A stretch of DNA of 64,000 nt. Origin: Paenarthrobacter sp. AR 02 (GTDB lineage Bacteria > Actinomycetota > Actinomycetes > Actinomycetales > Micrococcaceae). A program made the position numbers and the translations under genes. The DNA lies in the NCBI RefSeq assembly GCF_021538675.1, contig NZ_JAJUKH010000002.1, forward strand, positions 496,001 to 560,000, written 5' to 3'. Shown one piece after another: positions 51,241 through 59,353 of the stretch (its first letter is position 1; every line of letters starts with the position of its first letter). A model generated the notes under the pieces. It saw only the letters and a list, made by a program, of their open reading frames with translations. It was not told the origin of the DNA and ran no database searches.

Positions 51241-53444
51241 AAAGCCTCCTTGACGTAAACCGGCACTCGAACCCCGACGGCGATTGCTGCCGCCGGGGTT
51301 GCCCCGGCCTTCTTAACCCACACACGGCTGGTCTTGAACTCCGGCATGCCGGAAATGGGATCTGTGGCCGCCTCCGTGAGGCGGTTGGCATTCTCCTGGC
51401 CGGGGAAGTGGAACGGCAGGAAAACAGTGTCGGCCCGGACAGAGTTGCTGAGCTCGGCCCGGCAGAGGACCTCGCCGCGTTCGTTCGTGACCGTGGCGTA
51501 GTCGCCGTCGGCAATCCCACGTGAAGCTGCGGTGCCCGGGTGGATTAGCAGCCGCGCCTGCGGTTGGGCTGCCATCAGTGCCTCGACCCGTCGGGTTTGC
51601 GCGCCGGACTGGTAGTGCTCCAGCAGACGGCCGGTAGCCAGTGCCAGCGAGTCATCCGCAAATGAACGCACGGCCCGCTTGGATGGGGTCACGGGCACCA
51701 TGACGGCACGGCCATCAGAGTGCGCGAAGCCGTCGCCGAAAAGCCGCGGCGTACCAGTGCTGCCAACGGGGTAGGGCCAGTAGGCCGCTTCCCCGCGGTC
51801 CAGCATGGCGTAGTCGATGCCCGAGTAATCAGCCAAGCCGCCGGCGGAGGCCAGACGAAGTTCTTCGAACACCGACTCAGGGTCGTCACTGAAAATGGAG
51901 GGTGCTTCCAGACGTTCGGCGAGCCGGGCCATGAGCCAGAGTTCGCTGCGGACGCCTGGGGGAGGAGTCAGCGCCTGACGACGCCGGATCACCCGCCCCT
52001 CGAGGTTGGTCAAGGTGCCTTCCTCCTCCGCCCACTGTGTGACGGGCAGGACCAGATCCGCTTCGGCGGCCGTCTCTGACATGAAGAAATCACAGACAAC
52101 CAGAAAGTCGAGAGCCCGCAGCCCGGCTGTCACGGCGTTCGTATCAGGCGCGGACACCACAACGTTGGCGCCGTGCACGAAAAGGCAGCGGACGCCGTCG
52201 GTTTTTCCGAGCGACTTAAGGAGTTCGACGGCGGGCAGTCCAGGTCCGGGGATCAGTGACTCATCGACTCCCCACACCTTGGCGATGTGGGCGCGGGCGG
52301 CGGGATCGGTGATCTTGCGGTAACCCGGGAGCTGATCGGCCTTTTGCCCGTGTTCGCGGCCGCCCTGGCCGTTGCCCTGGCCGGTGAGTGTGCCATAGCC
52401 ACTGCGCGCCGAACCTGGCAGGCCGAGGAGAAGGCTGAGGTTGATCGCTGCCGTGGCTGTATCCGTGCCGTCCACGTGCTGTTCCACGCCGCGGCCACTG
52501 AGGATGTAGCTGCCGCCGGTGCGGACACCGTGCGCCAGCCGCCGGGCGGTCTCCCGGATGAGGTTCGCGGGAACACCTGTGATGGTCTGGACGCGTTCGG
52601 GCCAGAAGGCATTGAGGCTGCGCACTAAAGCTGCGTAACCGGTGGTCTTTGCTGCGATGAACTCCGCATCCACCAGTCCTTCGTGCACCACCACATGGGA
52701 GATGCCCAAAAGGAGGGCCAAATCGGTACCGGGGGTCGGCTGCAGGTGGAGGCCGCCGCCGTCGGACGTCAACGCAGCAGTAGCCGAGCGTCGCGGATCC
52801 ACCACGATCAGGCCGCCGGCGTCGCGGGCGCCCTGCAGGTGCGGGACGAAGGGTGGCATGGTCTCGGCAACGTTGGAACCGAGCATGAGGATGACGGACG
52901 CGGTGTCCAGGTCCGTTACCGGGAAGGGGAGGCCGCGGTCCACGCCGAACGCACGGTTGCCTGCCGCAGCAGCCGAGGACATGCAGAACCGGCCGTTGTA
53001 GTCGATGCGGGAGGTCCGCAGCGCCAGCCGCGCGAACTTTCCCAACTGGTACGCCTTCTCGTTGGTGAGGCCGCCGCCCCCGAAGACGCCCACCGCATCG
53101 TTTCCGTGTTGCTTTTGGGTGTCCTTGACGGCCGCTGCGATGAGCATGAGCGCTTGGTCCCAGGAGATCGGTTGGTGGACGCCGTCCGATCCCTTGAGGA
53201 GGGGTTCGGTGACCCGGCCGTTGTGATGCAGCAACGACGCCGATGTCCAGCCTTTGCGGCACAGCCCGCCCCGGTTGGTGGGGAAGTCGCGTCCTGAAAC
53301 CTCCAGGGGCGGTGTGGGGTGCGCGGGTTCTGCGGTGGGTGCCGCCACTGGCCCCGGCGCGGCGGAGTCCGTCGTGGCCGGGGTCAGCGTCATGGCGCAC
53401 TGGAGCGCGCAGTAGGGGCAGTGGGTATCGGCGCCGTTGGGCAT
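51237..53444 (-). CDS. nasC: Assimilatory nitrate reductase catalytic subunit (molybdopterin)
   Basis: 735 residues of the molybdopterin oxidoreductase family. The [4Fe-4S] ligands are C9, C12, C16 and C62 (HCPYCALQC, GGLCRKGW). Then NGRFCMSSAAAAGNRAFG, GSNVAETMPPF, VDPRRSATA and the C-terminal molydopterin-dinucleotide binding domain. It reduces nitrate to nitrite in the cytoplasm. It starts directly at the narK stop, with no gap. An Ala/Pro-rich insert lies between the third and fourth cysteines (about 20-47). Confidence 0.93.
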   Translation of the reverse strand: MPNGADTHCPYCALQCAMTLTPATTDSAAPGPVAAPTAEPAHPTPPLEVSGRDFPTNRGGLCRKGWTSASLLHHNGRVTEPLLKGSDGVHQPISWDQALMLIAAAVKDTQKQHGNDAVGVFGGGGLTNEKAYQLGKFARLALRTSRIDYNGRFCMSSAAAAGNRAFGVDRGLPFPVTDLDTASVILMLGSNVAETMPPFVPHLQGARDAGGLIVVDPRRSATAALTSDGGGLHLQPTPGTDLALLLGISHVVVHEGLVDAEFIAAKTTGYAALVRSLNAFWPERVQTITGVPANLIRETARRLAHGVRTGGSYILSGRGVEQHVDGTDTATAAINLSLLLGLPGSARSGYGTLTGQGNGQGGREHGQKADQLPGYRKITDPAARAHIAKVWGVDESLIPGPGLPAVELLKSLGKTDGVRCLFVHGANVVVSAPDTNAVTAGLRALDFLVVCDFFMSETAAEADLVLPVTQWAEEEGTLTNLEGRVIRRRQALTPPPGVRSELWLMARLAERLEAPSIFSDDPESVFEELRLASAGGLADYSGIDYAMLDRGEAAYWPYPVGSTGTPRLFGDGFAHSDGRAVMVPVTPSKRAVRSFADDSLALATGRLLEHYQSGAQTRRVEALMAAQPQARLLIHPGTAASRGIADGDYATVTNERGEVLCRAELSNSVRADTVFLPFHFPGQENANRLTEAATDPISGMPEFKTSRVWVKKAGATPAAAIAVGVRVPVYVKEAL

Positions 53445-54857
53445 CTAGATGTGTCCGATCGTGTTGCGCTTCCGGGCCGGGCGGATGTAGCAGACCCAGC
53501 AAACGGTGAGCATCAGGACGTACGCTCCCACGAATCCGTAGAACGCCGGCGTGTAGGAACCTGCGGTGGTGTTGGAGGCGTTGAGCACCTGCGGGATGAC
53601 GAAGCCGCCATAGGCGCCGATCGCCGAGATCAGGCCCAGTGAGGATGCTGCAAGCCGGGCGGTGGCCGCGCTGCTGGCTCCGTTCCGTGCAGCCCTGCTG
53701 GAGGTGGCGAAGATGACCGGGATCATGCGGTATGTTGCGCCGTTACCAAAGCCGCTCGCCAGGAAGAGGAGCAGGAACAGTGTGAGGAAGAGCCAGAAGT
53801 TCTTCAGCGGCAACGTCCAGATCATGGTGAGGGTGATGACGGCCATGGAAGCGAAGGAGGCAATGGTCATTCGCGCCCCGCCCATCCGGTCGGCCATGCG
53901 TCCGCCGTAGGGGCGGGCCAGGGAGCCGACAAGCGGGCCGAGGAAGGCAAGTGAGAGCGCAACTGCGCCGACGTGGATGGAGGAGAAGTCCGGGAAGTAG
54001 TCCTTGATCAGTTTGGGGAAGACGCCCGCAAAGCCGATGAAGGAACCGAAGGTACCGATGTACAGAAACGCCATGACCCACAGGTGCGGTTCCTTGAGGG
54101 CCGCCAGCGAGCCGGCCACATCGCCTTTGGCGCTGGTGAGGTTGTTCATGTACTTCCAGGCGCCGAAGGCGGCGATGAGGATCAGGGGAATCCAGATGAT
54201 GCCGGCCACGGGAAGGTTGACCGTTCCCGCCGCCAGGAGCGTGATGGCGATCGGAACAACAAGCTGCGCGACGGCGGCACCCAGGTTTCCGCCGGCGGCG
54301 TTCAGGCCCAGCGCCCAACCCTTTTCGCGGGCCGGGTAGAAGAAGGTGATGTTGGCCATGGAGCTGGCGAAGTTGCCGCCACCGAAGCCTGCAAGGGCGG
54401 CGATGAGAAGCATGACACCGAACGGCGTTTCCGGGTTGGAGACGCAGATCGCCAATCCCGTGGTGGGGATCAGGAGCAGGAGTGCCGAGACGATGGTCCA
54501 GTTCCGGCCACCGAACTTCGGAACCATGAAGGTGTAGGGGATACGGAGTGTTGCGCCTACGAGGCTGGGAATGGAGATGAGCCAGAAGATCTGGTTGGAA
54601 TCAAACGTGAAACCGGCGGCGGGGAGCTGGACAACCACGATGGACCACAGCTGCCACACAACGAATCCGAGGAATTCGGCGAAGATGGACCAATACAGGT
54701 TTCGCTTGGCGATGGACCGGCCTTCGGCTTCCCACTGGCCCTTGTCCTCGGCATCCCAGTTGGCGATCCAGCGGCCGGGGCGGTGTTCAAGGGTGGGGGT
54801 GGCGGCAGCAGTGGACTGGACGGGAACCAGTGCATCTGCGGTGCTATCAACAGTCAC
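53445..54857 (-). CDS. narK: NarK-type nitrate/nitrite MFS transporter
   Basis: 470 residues, 12 membrane segments. The glycine-rich nitrate signatures are GFGGGNFASSMANITFFYPAREKGWALGLNAAGGNLG and, in the second half, ASGFGNGATYRMIPVIF. It brings nitrate in, or exports nitrite. GTG start with AAGGAGG at six bases. First gene of the nitrate operon. Confidence 0.93.
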   Translation of the reverse strand: MTVDSTADALVPVQSTAAATPTLEHRPGRWIANWDAEDKGQWEAEGRSIAKRNLYWSIFAEFLGFVVWQLWSIVVVQLPAAGFTFDSNQIFWLISIPSLVGATLRIPYTFMVPKFGGRNWTIVSALLLLIPTTGLAICVSNPETPFGVMLLIAALAGFGGGNFASSMANITFFYPAREKGWALGLNAAGGNLGAAVAQLVVPIAITLLAAGTVNLPVAGIIWIPLILIAAFGAWKYMNNLTSAKGDVAGSLAALKEPHLWVMAFLYIGTFGSFIGFAGVFPKLIKDYFPDFSSIHVGAVALSLAFLGPLVGSLARPYGGRMADRMGGARMTIASFASMAVITLTMIWTLPLKNFWLFLTLFLLLFLASGFGNGATYRMIPVIFATSSRAARNGASSAATARLAASSLGLISAIGAYGGFVIPQVLNASNTTAGSYTPAFYGFVGAYVLMLTVCWVCYIRPARKRNTIGHI

Positions 54858-54937
54858 GGGAGTGCCTCCTTGGTGGGGGACGTTGTTCTTCCAAGGTAGG
54901 TTTGGCGCATTTCACGGACGGACGCTGTTTGTAAACG

Positions 54938-54956
54938 CCCTGTGACATTTCCCTAT
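54938..54956 (-). promoter_or_regulatory. Weak GlnR-like site upstream of narK
   Basis: On the minus strand GTCAC, 6 bp, TTTAC is seen upstream of narK. The first half-site fits the GlnR a-site well; the second fits poorly. It is suggested mainly by the nirB/nirD site and by function. Confidence 0.3.
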
Positions 54957-55049
54957 CGGCGGGGTCACCGGCGCGTGAGACCGTGGTGAGGTATTGTGGC
55001 GCAGACCACATCTTGGGATTTCTGCGGCTGTCCGCATGTTGGACTTGGT

Positions 55050-55080
55050 TGTCCAGTCAATGGACAGCGGGAACTATTAT
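55050..55080 (+). promoter_or_regulatory. Promoter region of the 55122 symporter gene with dyad
   Basis: TGTCCA (55050-55055) and TGGACA (55061-55066) form a 6-bp inverted repeat with 5-bp spacer just upstream of a -10-like TATTAT (55075-55080). It may be a regulator site in the promoter. Confidence 0.4.
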
Positions 55081-55121
55081 TGAACTCTCGAATAATCCAT
55101 GTGAACGAAAGCTGCAACTAC

Positions 55122-56531
55122 ATGTCTTCCACCGCACCATCCAAGGAAGGCGAGTCCACTCAGCCGGTGAACTCGCGGGGCAAAGTGATCTTCGCCAGCC
55201 TGATCGGCACGACGATCGAGTTCTACGACTTCTACGCCTATGCCACCGCGTCGGTACTCGTCTTCCCGAAGCTCTTCTTCCCGGACGCCACTGATATCAA
55301 CGCGTTGCTCAGTGCGTTTGCCATCTTCGGCGTGGCCTTCTTCGCCCGCCCCATCGGCGCAGTGGTCTTCGGACACTTTGGTGACAAGATCGGCCGCAAG
55401 GGCACCCTGGTCGCTTCGCTTCTGACCATGGGTATTGCCACGTTCCTGATCGGACTCCTGCCTACGGCATCCATGCCGGGTTGGGCCATCCTGGCGCCCA
55501 TCCTCCTGGTGGTTCTGCGCTTCTTCCAAGGCCTCGCCCTTGGTGGAGAATGGTCCGGCGCGGCTTTGCTCGCCACCGAGAACGCTCCGGAAGGCAAGCG
55601 CGCCATCTACGGAACGTTCCCGCAGCTTGGTGCCCCGATCGGCTTCATCATTGCCAACGTCATCTTCATCTGGATGAACGTGGCACTGACCGCCGAAGAG
55701 TTCCTCGCATGGGGCTGGCGGGTTCCGTTCATCCTCAGTGCCGTGCTGGTCATCGTGGGCCTCTACGTCCGGTTGAAGCTGGTGGAAAGCGTGTCCTTCA
55801 CCAAGGTCATCCAGCAGGAGAAGGTCCAGAAGCTGCCCCTCGCAGCCACACTCAAGAGCCACTGGCGCCCCGTGGTGGCCGGTACCTTCATCATGTTCGC
55901 CACCTACGTGCTCTTCTACATCATGACCACGTTCACTTTGTCCTACGGCACCAAGCCCACCCTGGCCGGTGCCCAGGCCGCCGCCGAAAAAGCCGGCAAG
56001 CCCATGACAGCTGACCAAATCGCAGCATTCGTTCCCGGACTGGGCATTACCCGCTCTGACTTCCTGTGGATGCTGATCATCGGCGTGGTCTTCTTCGGCA
56101 TCTTCACGGTGGTTTCCGGGCCGCTGGCTGAGAGGTGGGGCCGCCGCAAGTTCCTGCTGGGCGTCACCGCCGGCATCTTCGTCTTCGGTGCGCTCTGGTT
56201 CACCATGTTCGGCCCTGGCCAGGCCGCCGCCATGGTTGGACTCATTGTTGGCTTCACGCTCATGGGCCTGACGTTCGGTCCCATGGCCGCCATCCTGCCC
56301 GAGCTCTTCCCGGCAAATGTCCGATACACAGGTTCTGCGGTCGCTTACAACCTGTCGTCCATGATCGGCGCCGCCCCGGCATCGTTCGTGGCCATCGCAC
56401 TCTGGTCGGCAGCGAACGGAAGCACCTGGTTGGTGGGTGTCTACATGGCCGTCGCCGCTGTGGTGACCTTCATCGCCCTGTGGTTGACGCGTGAAACCAA
56501 GGACACCGACTACGAGAACAACGTAGCCTAA
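55122..56531 (+). CDS. MFS metabolite:H+ symporter (MHS family)
   Basis: About 469 residues, 12 membrane segments. MHS signatures: ASLIGTTIEFYDFYAYATASVLVFPKLFF, RPIGAVVFGHFGDKIGRKGTLV, RFFQGLALGGEWSGAALL and YNLSSMIGAAPASFVA. Such transporters move organic acids, proline/betaine or aromatic acids. Start at 55122 fits the family; a GTG at 55101 is in frame. The ribosome site is weak. Single-gene unit. Confidence 0.9.
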   Translation: MSSTAPSKEGESTQPVNSRGKVIFASLIGTTIEFYDFYAYATASVLVFPKLFFPDATDINALLSAFAIFGVAFFARPIGAVVFGHFGDKIGRKGTLVASLLTMGIATFLIGLLPTASMPGWAILAPILLVVLRFFQGLALGGEWSGAALLATENAPEGKRAIYGTFPQLGAPIGFIIANVIFIWMNVALTAEEFLAWGWRVPFILSAVLVIVGLYVRLKLVESVSFTKVIQQEKVQKLPLAATLKSHWRPVVAGTFIMFATYVLFYIMTTFTLSYGTKPTLAGAQAAAEKAGKPMTADQIAAFVPGLGITRSDFLWMLIIGVVFFGIFTVVSGPLAERWGRRKFLLGVTAGIFVFGALWFTMFGPGQAAAMVGLIVGFTLMGLTFGPMAAILPELFPANVRYTGSAVAYNLSSMIGAAPASFVAIALWSAANGSTWLVGVYMAVAAVVTFIALWLTRETKDTDYENNVA

Positions 56532-56537
56532 GTACGC

Positions 56538-56587
56538 CTTAACGACGTCGGCCCCGCACCGTTTGGTGCGGGGCCGACGTCGTTAAG
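56538..56587. terminator. Bidirectional terminator between the MHS symporter and accA3
   Basis: A perfect 23-bp stem with a GTTT loop (56538-56560 with 56565-56587) between convergent genes. Confidence 0.9.
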
Positions 56588-56596
56588 CGGTTGTTC

Positions 56597-58411
56597 TTAG
56601 TCCTCGATGGTGGCGATGACGGCGCCGGCGGCGACGGTCTCGCCTGCCGCGGCGGACAGGCCGCGAATGGTGCCGGCCTTGTGGGCTGTGAGGGGCTGCT
56701 CCATCTTCATGGCTTCGAGGACGACGATCAGGTCGCCCTCGGCCACGACGTCGCCTTCAGAGGCTGCCACCTTGACGATGGTGCCCTGCATGGGCGACGT
56801 CAGGGCGTTGCCGCCGGCCGCAGCAGCCGTAGCACCAGCGGAACGGGAGCGCTTTTTGGACTTCCCGGACTTGGGGCCCGAGCCACTCGAGACGGCAGCC
56901 ACTCCGCCACCCAAGCCGGAAGGCAGGACGACCTCAAGGCGCTTTCCGCCAACCTCGACGACGACGCGCTGGCGCTCACCGGCGTCGGGGTTTTCTGCGC
57001 CGGCCGTGCTGGCAGACCAAGCCGGGATGCTGTTGACGAACTCAGTTTCGATCCAGCGGGTGTGAACCTTGAAAGGACCCTCAGCCGGGGCGAAGTCGGG
57101 GTCGGTGACCACTGCCAGGTCGAAAGGAATAACGGTGGGGATACCCTCCACCACCATCTCTTCCAAGGCGCGGCGTGAACGCTGCAGGGCCTGCTCGCGG
57201 GTAGCGCCGGTGACGATCAGCTTGGAGAGCATGGAGTCGAAGTTGCCACTGATGACGTCTCCCTGATCCACGCCGGAATCGATCCGGACGCCGGGTCCGG
57301 TCGGGTTCTTCAGGGTGGTGATGGTGCCAGGGGCGGGCATGAAGTTGCGGCCCGGGTCTTCGCCCGTGATGCGGAACTCGAAGGAGTGCCCACGGACCTC
57401 GGGGTCCTCGTAGCCGAGGGCTTCACCGCGGGCAATGCGGAACTGCTCGCGGACCAGGTCGATGCCCGTGACTTCTTCGGATACGCAGTGCTCCACCTGG
57501 AGCCGGGTGTTGACCTCGAGGAAGGAAATGGTGCCATCCTGGCCCACCAGGAACTCACAGGTGCCGGCACCAAGGTAGTTGGCCTCCTTGAGGATGGCCT
57601 TGGAGGATTCGTAGAGGCGCTTGACCTGCTCTTCGCTCAGGTACGGCGCGGGAGCTTCCTCGACAAGTTTCTGGTTGCGGCGCTGCAGGGAGCAGTCGCG
57701 GGTGGAGACCACAACCACGTTGCCGAAGCCGTCGGCCAGGCACTGCGTCTCAACGTGGCGCGGTGCATCGAGGAAACGCTCGATGAAGCACTCGCCGCGG
57801 CCGAAGGCTGCGGTGGCTTCGCGCACGGCAGACTCGTACAGTTCAGGGATTTCGTCCATGGTGCGGGCCACCTTGATGCCACGCCCGCCACCGCCGAAGG
57901 CAGCCTTGATGGCGACAGGAAGTCCGAATTCCTCGGCGAACTTCAGGATTTCGTCGGCATCCTGGACGGGGTCGGCCGTGCCAGGGACCAGCGGAGCCCC
58001 CACCTTTTCGGCGATGTGGCGGGCCTGGACCTTGTCACCCAACGCGGAGATGGCCTCGGGGGAGGGGCCGATCCAGGTGATACCGGCGTCGATGACCTTC
58101 GCAGCAAACTCGGCGTTCTCGGCCAGGAAGCCGTAACCGGGGTGGATGCCGTCGGCGCCGGACTGCTTGGCAACCTCAATGATCTTGTCCATCACCAGGT
58201 ACGACTCGGCAGCGGTGTTGCCACCCAAAGCGTAGGCTTCATCGGCGAGGCGAACGTGGAGGGCATCGCGGTCAGGGTCGGCGTAAACCGCCACGGAGGC
58301 AATGCCTTCGTCCCGGGCGGCTCGGATGATGCGGACCGCGATTTCGCCGCGGTTGGCAATCAAGACCTTGGTAAGAGGGCTGGAAATGGGCTGCGCCGGG
58401 TTAGCTGACAA
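56597..58411 (-). CDS. accA3: Acyl-CoA carboxylase alpha subunit (biotin carboxylase + BCCP)
   Basis: 604 residues. The biotin carboxylase domain ([42 protein letters not shown]) fills residues about 14-460. A Ser/Lys/Ala-rich linker leads to the biotinyl domain with target K569 in LEAMKM, 35 residues from the end. It charges biotin with CO2 for acetyl/propionyl-CoA carboxylases in fatty-acid synthesis. TTG start with AAGGAG at eight bases. Confidence 0.95.
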   Translation of the reverse strand: MSANPAQPISSPLTKVLIANRGEIAVRIIRAARDEGIASVAVYADPDRDALHVRLADEAYALGGNTAAESYLVMDKIIEVAKQSGADGIHPGYGFLAENAEFAAKVIDAGITWIGPSPEAISALGDKVQARHIAEKVGAPLVPGTADPVQDADEILKFAEEFGLPVAIKAAFGGGGRGIKVARTMDEIPELYESAVREATAAFGRGECFIERFLDAPRHVETQCLADGFGNVVVVSTRDCSLQRRNQKLVEEAPAPYLSEEQVKRLYESSKAILKEANYLGAGTCEFLVGQDGTISFLEVNTRLQVEHCVSEEVTGIDLVREQFRIARGEALGYEDPEVRGHSFEFRITGEDPGRNFMPAPGTITTLKNPTGPGVRIDSGVDQGDVISGNFDSMLSKLIVTGATREQALQRSRRALEEMVVEGIPTVIPFDLAVVTDPDFAPAEGPFKVHTRWIETEFVNSIPAWSASTAGAENPDAGERQRVVVEVGGKRLEVVLPSGLGGGVAAVSSGSGPKSGKSKKRSRSAGATAAAAGGNALTSPMQGTIVKVAASEGDVVAEGDLIVVLEAMKMEQPLTAHKAGTIRGLSAAAGETVAAGAVIATIED

Positions 58412-58529
58412 GTTGTTGACTCCTTCTGTCCTTCAGGGAGCCTAGCGTGATTGTGAGGGTTCCGCCCATATTGATGGGGGATTCCGTGTGTGAGGCGATG
58501 TTCCTTTGTAGGGTTGCTACAAATTGCTT

Positions 58530-59204
58530 CTACTGGCTGTTTGAGTTCCACAGCTCTGTGATGCCTACGTTCGCGTGCACCAGCAGATCCCGGAGGGTGG
58601 AGATGGAAAGCCCGACGACGGCGTGCGGGTCGCCGTCGACCTTGCGGATGAAGGCCCCACCCAGGCCGTCGATGGTGAAGGATCCGGCGCAGTGCAGGGG
58701 CTCGCCGGTAGCGATGTAGGCGTCGATCTCGCTTTCGGACATCTGCGCGAAGTGAACTTCCGCGCTGGAGACCCCGCCCACCGTGGCGCCTGTGCCGTCC
58801 GGGGACCAGTCGCCGGCAGCTGCGTCTTCGTCCGCGTCAGCTGCGGTATCGCGGCAGTCAACCAGCCAGTGCCCTGTGTGCAATACTCCCTGCGAGCCGC
58901 TCATGCGAAGCATCCGCTCCCGGGCGACTTCCGCGGTGTAGGGCTTACCGTGGGACTCGCCGTCGAATTCGAACACCGAGTCGCACCCGATTACCAGGGC
59001 GCCTTCAGCTTCGGGGAGGGCTGCAACGGCTTCTGCCTTGGCCCGGGCGAGCAGCAGGGCGGTGTCGTGGGCGTCCGTCACGCCGTACTTCGCCTGGACT
59101 GCATCCTCATCGACTTCCGAGACCAGGATCTCATGCTGGATGCCCGCCTCCGTGAGCAGCTTGGTGCGGGCGGGGGACTGGGAGGCGAGGATCAATCGGG
59201 TCAC
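58530..59204 (-). CDS. maf: Maf-family nucleotide pyrophosphatase
   Basis: 224 residues. LILASQSPARTKLLTEAGI at the start, the catalytic VIGCDSVFEFDG, the Maf core GKPYTAEVARERMLRMSGS and SFTIDGLGGAFIRKVDGDPHAVVGLS. It hydrolyses non-canonical or UTP/TTP-type nucleotides. An acidic insert (DTAADADEDAAAGDWS) lengthens one loop. GTG start at 59204 with GGAGG close by; the long upstream extension antisense to the MMPL gene is rejected. Confidence 0.92.
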   Translation of the reverse strand: MTRLILASQSPARTKLLTEAGIQHEILVSEVDEDAVQAKYGVTDAHDTALLLARAKAEAVAALPEAEGALVIGCDSVFEFDGESHGKPYTAEVARERMLRMSGSQGVLHTGHWLVDCRDTAADADEDAAAGDWSPDGTGATVGGVSSAEVHFAQMSESEIDAYIATGEPLHCAGSFTIDGLGGAFIRKVDGDPHAVVGLSISTLRDLLVHANVGITELWNSNSQ

Positions 59205-59281
59205 GCCCTCCAGCCTAATACGACCCTCGCTCACATCCCGCCTGCTTCCCGCGGACGCTCTCTCACATCTCCGCTTAAACG

Positions 59282-59326
59282 CCCGAGGCTCCATCACTGG
59301 CGTGAAGCAAGTGATGGAGCGTCGGG
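59282..59326 (-). terminator. Terminator after the MMPL gene
   Basis: An 11-bp stem (59288-59298 with 59310-59320) is extended by 5 bp beyond one mismatch (59282-59286 with 59322-59326). It follows the MMPL stop by 27 bp. Confidence 0.7.
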
Positions 59327-59353
59327 TTGAAGGGGTGATTACGTGGAGGAGCG

